Shown here: positions 22,322 to 25,587 of the stretch, in pieces | Layout: each line of letters begins with the position of its first letter | How positions within the stretch are numbered: position 1 is the stretch's first letter | Assembly: GCA_964460345.1 (NCBI GenBank) | Contig: CAYWRO010000051.1 | Location: forward strand, 1-25,587 | Direction: 5' to 3' | Source: CAYWRO01 sp964460345 | GTDB lineage: Bacteria; Planctomycetota; Phycisphaerae; Phycisphaerales; UBA1924 | DNA: 25,587 bases | The notes under the pieces: model-generated | What the model was told of the DNA's origin: nothing | What the model saw: the letters and a program-made list of their open reading frames with translations, nothing else | Database searches by the model: none | Program-made: the position numbers and the translations under genes

Positions 22322-23058
22322 TTGCTTTTGAGACGAGTAATCCTTCGAATGCTGCTGGTGTGGCGGTGGGGCGTGTGCGCGCGGGGGGCGGCGGCGGCGG
22401 GGTGTTTGGGGGTGTGGATGTTGAGGTGATGGGGGTGGAGGGTCTGCGGGCGGTGGGGCGGCATGAGGATGACCTGGCGCCTGCGGTGGCGCGCGTGTGC
22501 GAGACGGCGGGCGTTGCGCCGAACCAGCTTGAGCAGGTGGCCGTGAGCGTGGGGCCGGGCGGGTTTACGGCGCTGCGGATGGCGGTGGCGGCAGCGAAGA
22601 TGATCGCCGCGGCGACGGGTGCGAAGACGATCAGCGTGCCGACGGCGACGTCGGTGGCGCGGGGGATGCGGGAGGAGTTGCGCGGCCGCGGGGCGTTTGC
22701 GGTGGCGCTGGCGGGGAAGCAGGAGAGCGCGTTTGTGACGGTGTTTGGGCCGGAGGGGGAGGGGGCGGTGGTGAAGGCGGCTGAGGGGCGGTTGATGGAG
22801 GCGGCGGAGGTGGGCAGGCTGGCGGCCGCTGGGGTGCGGACGATCGTGGGCGATCGCTTTCTGCCGGCGCCGATCCGCGAGGCGGCGGTTGGTGCGGGGA
22901 TGGAGGTTGTGCCGCCGCGGTTTGAGGCGGCGGCGGTGCTGGAGTGTGCAGCGCTGGTGGGGACCGCGGGTGTGCGGGAGGTGGATCCGGTGGAGCTGTT
23001 GCCGCTCTACGGGCGGGAGCCGGAGGCCGTGCGGCTGTGGCGAGAGCGGAAGGGGTGA
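22279..23058 (+). CDS. tsaB: tRNA threonylcarbamoyladenosine biosynthesis protein TsaB
   Basis: The product (253-260 residues) shows the TsaB pattern: LAFETS at the N-terminal strand, RHEDDLAPAVARVCETAG (equivalent of HSE-LLP), and VAVSVGPGGFTALRMAVAAAKMIAAATG (equivalent of GPGSFTGLRIG). The family is a non-catalytic partner of TsaD in forming t6A37 on ANN-decoding tRNAs. The C-terminal part has the usual second ASKHA-like subdomain (FAVALAGKQESAFVTVFG). The start is uncertain: the first ATG (22279) lies in a heptad repeat and overlaps the arfB stop; an ATG at 22300 or a GTG at 22315 would give a more typical N-terminus. GGAGG lies directly before 22279. Confidence 0.9.
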   Translation: MTNCELRMTNLRVTLAFETSNPSNAAGVAVGRVRAGGGGGGVFGGVDVEVMGVEGLRAVGRHEDDLAPAVARVCETAGVAPNQLEQVAVSVGPGGFTALRMAVAAAKMIAAATGAKTISVPTATSVARGMREELRGRGAFAVALAGKQESAFVTVFGPEGEGAVVKAAEGRLMEAAEVGRLAAAGVRTIVGDRFLPAPIREAAVGAGMEVVPPRFEAAAVLECAALVGTAGVREVDPVELLPLYGREPEAVRLWRERKG

Positions 23059-23123
23059 GGGTGCTTCCCGGATTGAGCGGCTGGGGCTGCCCTGGGTCAA
23101 GAATACAAAGCTGGATCTGGATG

Positions 23124-23145
23124 ACACTGTGCTGCGGTACAGTGT
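23124..23145 (+). promoter_or_regulatory. Putative leaderless promoter with overlapping inverted-repeat operator
   Basis: TACAGT (23138-23143) ends exactly 6 bases before the ATG at 23150. It is overlapped by a perfect 7-base inverted repeat, ACACTGT (23124-23130) and ACAGTGT (23139-23145), with an 8-base spacer. A dimeric repressor bound here would cover the -10 and start site. The regulator is unknown. Confidence 0.4.
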
Positions 23146-23149
23146 GGCC

Positions 23150-25587
23150 ATGATGAGCCGTTTTTCGCTGGCGTTAGGGTGGTCCGCCTGTGCCGTGGCC
23201 CTGGTTTTCGTCGCGGGGGCGTTTGGCCAGGCGCAGGTGGATCCTTTTGTGGATCCGGTGAATGGCGTGAGGCGCGTGGATCCGGGGTGGCACGCGCTGG
23301 TGGGAGGGACGGTGCACGTGCGGCCGGGGGAGGTGATCGAGGGTGGGACGGTGGTGGTGCGGGACGGGGTGATTGTGGAGGTAGTGGCGGGGGCCGCGGA
23401 TGAAGGGGAGGGAGAAGACACGGCTCGGAGAGCCGTGCCACCGGGGGCGAGGGTGTGGGATTGCAGGGGGCTGCACGTGTACGCGGGGCTGATCGATCCG
23501 TGGGTGGAGGTGGGGACGCCGCGGCCGGATGCGGCGGATCCGGGGGCTCATTGGAACGAGCGTGTGACGCCGCAGCGGCGGGCGCTGGACGGGGCGGGGA
23601 TCGACGGAGCGACGGCGAAGGCGCTGCGCGAGATGGGGTTTGCCGCGGCGGGGATGTCGCCGGAGGGTGGGATTTTTCGTGGACGGAGCGCGGTGGTGTC
23701 GCTGGCCGCGGCGGGGGACCCGATCGAGGGGAGCGGTCCGGAGGCGCGGCGGCGGGTGTACCTGGAGGATGCGTACCAGGCGGTGGGGTTTGACACGCGC
23801 GGTCCGGGCGGGGAGCGGGGGTATCCGAACTCGCAGGGTGGGGCGATTGCGCTGATCCGGCAGACGTTGTCGGATGCGGCGTACTACGGGGGGGATCACG
23901 GCTCGGAGAGCCGTGCCACGGGTGATTCGAGCTGTTTGCTTTGGCTGTGGGGCGGAGGAAAGCAGCACAGGAGCACAACCGCAGAGCGGCAAATGGGATC
24001 GGGGCCGGTGCTGGTGTTTGATGTGGACAATGAGTTGGAGGTGTTGCGCGCGAATCGGATTGCGAAGGAGTTCGGGCGGGCGGCGGTGGTGGTGGGGAGC
24101 GGGCTGGAGTTTCGGCGGCTGGATGCGATTGCGGAGGATGGGACGCCGCTGATCGTGCCGCTGAACTTTCCGGAGGCGCCGAAGGTGGCGAGCGTGGGGG
24201 ATGCGGAGGCGGCGGACCTGCGCGAACTGATGACGTGGGAGCAGGCGCCGACGAACGCGCGGCGCCTGGTGCGCGCCGGGGTGAAGGTGGCGCTGACGAC
24301 GAGCAAGCTGGAGAAGCGCGGGGAGTTCCGGGCGAATCTGCGCAAGGCGATTGCGCACGGCCTGACGGAGGAGGAGGCGCTGGCGGCGGTGACGACGACG
24401 CCGGCGATGCTGCTGGGGGTGGAGGATGTGCTGGGGACGATCGAGCGGGGGAAGATCGCGAACCTGGTGGTGACGGATGGGTCGCTGTTTGCGAAGGATG
24501 GTGTGATCCGGGACGTGTGGATCGACGGGCAGCGGCACGAGGTGAACCCCGCGCCGCCGGTGGATCTGTCGGGGACGTGGGTGGTGAGCGTCGATCCGCC
24601 GGTGTCTGGGTCGGTGCTGACGATGGTCGTGAAGCACGAAGCGCGGAAGCGCGGGCGGGAGGGGACGCCGAAGATCACGCTGAAGGAGACGGCGACGGAT
24701 GAGAAGGGGGAGGAGAAGGTCGCGACGAGCGAGGGGAAGAACGTGGTGCTCAGCGGCGATTCGCTGACGTTCACGTTCGAGCATGATCCCTTTGGGGCGG
24801 CGGGGGTGTTTGTGAGCAGCGGCGTGATCGAGCGCGAGGGCGGGGAGGCGGTGGCGATCCGGTTTGATGGGATGCGGTCGGATGGGCGGATGTTCAGGTG
24901 GGTGGCGGAAAGAAGCGACGAAGCGCCGGAGCGAGGGAGCGGCGAAGGGGTTGCGGAGAGGGACGAGGGGAAGGGAGAGAAGAAGAAGGAAGAGGAATCG
25001 CGCGAGCGGGAGCTGGCGGCGGATGTGCCGGAGGCGTATGGGTATCCGTTCGGCGCGTATGCGATGGAGGAGTTGCCGCCGCAGCGCACGGTGATCTTGC
25101 GGCATGCGACGATCTGGACGTGCGGGCCGGAGGGGGTGATCGAAGACGGCGCGATGGCGATCGACGGGGGGAAGATTTTGTGGGTCATGCCGGAGGACGG
25201 GCGCGCGTTCGCGAGCGATGGGGAGTTCATCGATGCGCGCGGCAAGCACATCACGCCGGGGCTGATCGACTGTCACTCGCACACGGGGCTCTTCTCGGGG
25301 GGCGTGAACGAGAGCGGGCAGGCGGTGACGGCGGAGGTGCGGATGGGGGACATCACGAACCCGGACACGATCTCGTGGTACCGGCAGCTTGCGGGAGGGA
25401 TCACGGCGGCGAACCAGTTGCACGGGTCGGCGAACCCGATCGGCGGGCAGAGCCAGACGGTGAAGAACCGGTGGGGGGTGAAGCGGCCGGAGGAGATGCA
25501 CTTCGAGGGCGCGAAGCCGGGGATCAAGTTCGCGCTCGGGGAGAACGTGAAGCAGAGCAACGGCAGCCGCGCGCAGACGCGGTATCC
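23150..25587 (+). CDS. Secreted two-domain amidohydrolase-family protein, 3' truncated by window edge
   Basis: The frame is open from the ATG at 23150 to the right edge (more than 810 residues). A signal peptide (about residues 1-26, ending AFG-Q) is followed by a first amidohydrolase-like domain: VEGGTVVVRDGVI-type opening strand, LHVYAGLIDPWVEVG where active enzymes have the HxH metal motif, and a terminal block with HGLTEEEALAAVTTTPAMLLG and GTIERGKIANLVVTDG. The HxH is lost, so this half is probably inactive. A beta-rich linker (SGTWVVSV ... MTFEHDP-like) and a charged E/K/R stretch (about residues 585-620) precede a second domain with RTVILRHATIWT and ITPGLIDCHSHTG, which retains HxH. 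Two dispersed palindromes are read through in frame (23419, 23897). The substrate is unknown. Confidence 0.88.
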   Translation, partial: MMSRFSLALGWSACAVALVFVAGAFGQAQVDPFVDPVNGVRRVDPGWHALVGGTVHVRPGEVIEGGTVVVRDGVIVEVVAGAADEGEGEDTARRAVPPGARVWDCRGLHVYAGLIDPWVEVGTPRPDAADPGAHWNERVTPQRRALDGAGIDGATAKALREMGFAAAGMSPEGGIFRGRSAVVSLAAAGDPIEGSGPEARRRVYLEDAYQAVGFDTRGPGGERGYPNSQGGAIALIRQTLSDAAYYGGDHGSESRATGDSSCLLWLWGGGKQHRSTTAERQMGSGPVLVFDVDNELEVLRANRIAKEFGRAAVVVGSGLEFRRLDAIAEDGTPLIVPLNFPEAPKVASVGDAEAADLRELMTWEQAPTNARRLVRAGVKVALTTSKLEKRGEFRANLRKAIAHGLTEEEALAAVTTTPAMLLGVEDVLGTIERGKIANLVVTDGSLFAKDGVIRDVWIDGQRHEVNPAPPVDLSGTWVVSVDPPVSGSVLTMVVKHEARKRGREGTPKITLKETATDEKGEEKVATSEGKNVVLSGDSLTFTFEHDPFGAAGVFVSSGVIEREGGEAVAIRFDGMRSDGRMFRWVAERSDEAPERGSGEGVAERDEGKGEKKKEEESRERELAADVPEAYGYPFGAYAMEELPPQRTVILRHATIWTCGPEGVIEDGAMAIDGGKILWVMPEDGRAFASDGEFIDARGKHITPGLIDCHSHTGLFSGGVNESGQAVTAEVRMGDITNPDTISWYRQLAGGITAANQLHGSANPIGGQSQTVKNRWGVKRPEEMHFEGAKPGIKFALGENVKQSNGSRAQTRY
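23419..23441. repeat. Short-form palindromic element, in-frame copy 1
   Basis: Arms CACGGCTC and GAGCCGTG with a GGA loop, then CCAC, lie within the amidohydrolase gene. Here the element is read in the phase that gives TARRAVPP, between the first domain's opening strands and its next strand (ARVWDCRGL). It is identical over 23 bases to the copy at 23897. On the other strand it begins GTGG followed by the palindrome, like REP elements. Confidence 0.85.
23897..23919. repeat. Short-form palindromic element, in-frame copy 2
   Basis: The same 23 bases as at 23419, but in a different codon phase, giving HGSESRAT. It is followed by about 80 bases coding for an atypical W/C/H-rich segment (SSCLLWLWGGGKQHRSTT) before the domain resumes at GPVLVFDVDN, so the inserted DNA may be longer than the palindrome. 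Confidence 0.85.

Noticed and set aside
23174..25501. 775-codon minus-strand open frame
   Set aside because: It is rich in R, H and P and mirrors the amidohydrolase, whose plus-strand frame shows signal peptide and domain motifs.

Overview
The window is very GC-rich DNA that most likely comes from a planctomycete, probably the class Phycisphaerae. The evidence is: an ALEPRTLLA-type N-terminal motif on a large secreted protein (3' part of the left half); two secreted beta-helix proteins ending in paired dockerin/EF-hand-like calcium loops (DLNTDGAVDVFDLL type); an HldE heptose enzyme, which implies a Gram-negative-type envelope; and the strong G/C third-position bias. No rRNA, tRNA, CRISPR array or transposase gene was seen. 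A run of 100 N at 21465-21564 is an assembly gap inside a repeat array.

Layout, left to right. (1) 3-2447, + strand: the 3' part of glyA (serine hydroxymethyltransferase), then hldE. (2) 2600-7926, - strand: a large LEPR-motif surface protein and a P1B-type heavy-metal ATPase, each followed by a good hairpin plus T-tract. (3) 8231-11238, + strand: gpsA, then a secreted protein joining a degenerate trypsin-like domain to TPR repeats. (4) 11337-12770, - strand: an M42-type metallo-aminopeptidase carrying a repeat-derived insert. (5) 12969-14821, + strand: a membrane-anchored hypothetical, a short beta-carbonic-anhydrase-like protein and a GNAT acetyltransferase. (6) 14872-21182, - strand: two paralogous beta-helix secreted proteins, an HU/IHF-family DNA-binding protein and a probable outer-membrane beta-barrel. 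(7) 21183-21811: a repeat array between divergent promoters. (8) 21812-25587, + strand: arfB, tsaB (4-base overlap) and the start of a large two-domain amidohydrolase that runs off the window. Most of these are housekeeping or envelope genes; the window does not look like a defence or phage island.

The unusual content is in the repeats and start sites. A family of palindromic elements is scattered through the window: a short form (8-bp arms, GGA loop, then CCAC) and a long form (about 42 bp, loop AGTA, then GCACCC). Several copies lie inside open reading frames: two in the amidohydrolase in different reading frames, one between the start codon and signal peptide of a beta-helix protein, and one in the M42 peptidase with its right half amplified as exact 30-bp tandem units. 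Two long-form copies differ by paired, compensating arm changes. Read on the opposite strand, the short form looks like a REP element (GTGG head plus palindrome). Separately, three degenerate heptanucleotide tandem tracts each begin inside the stop codon of a + strand gene. Finally, at least six genes have a TANNNT -10-like hexamer ending only 6-8 nt before the ATG, which predicts leaderless mRNAs.
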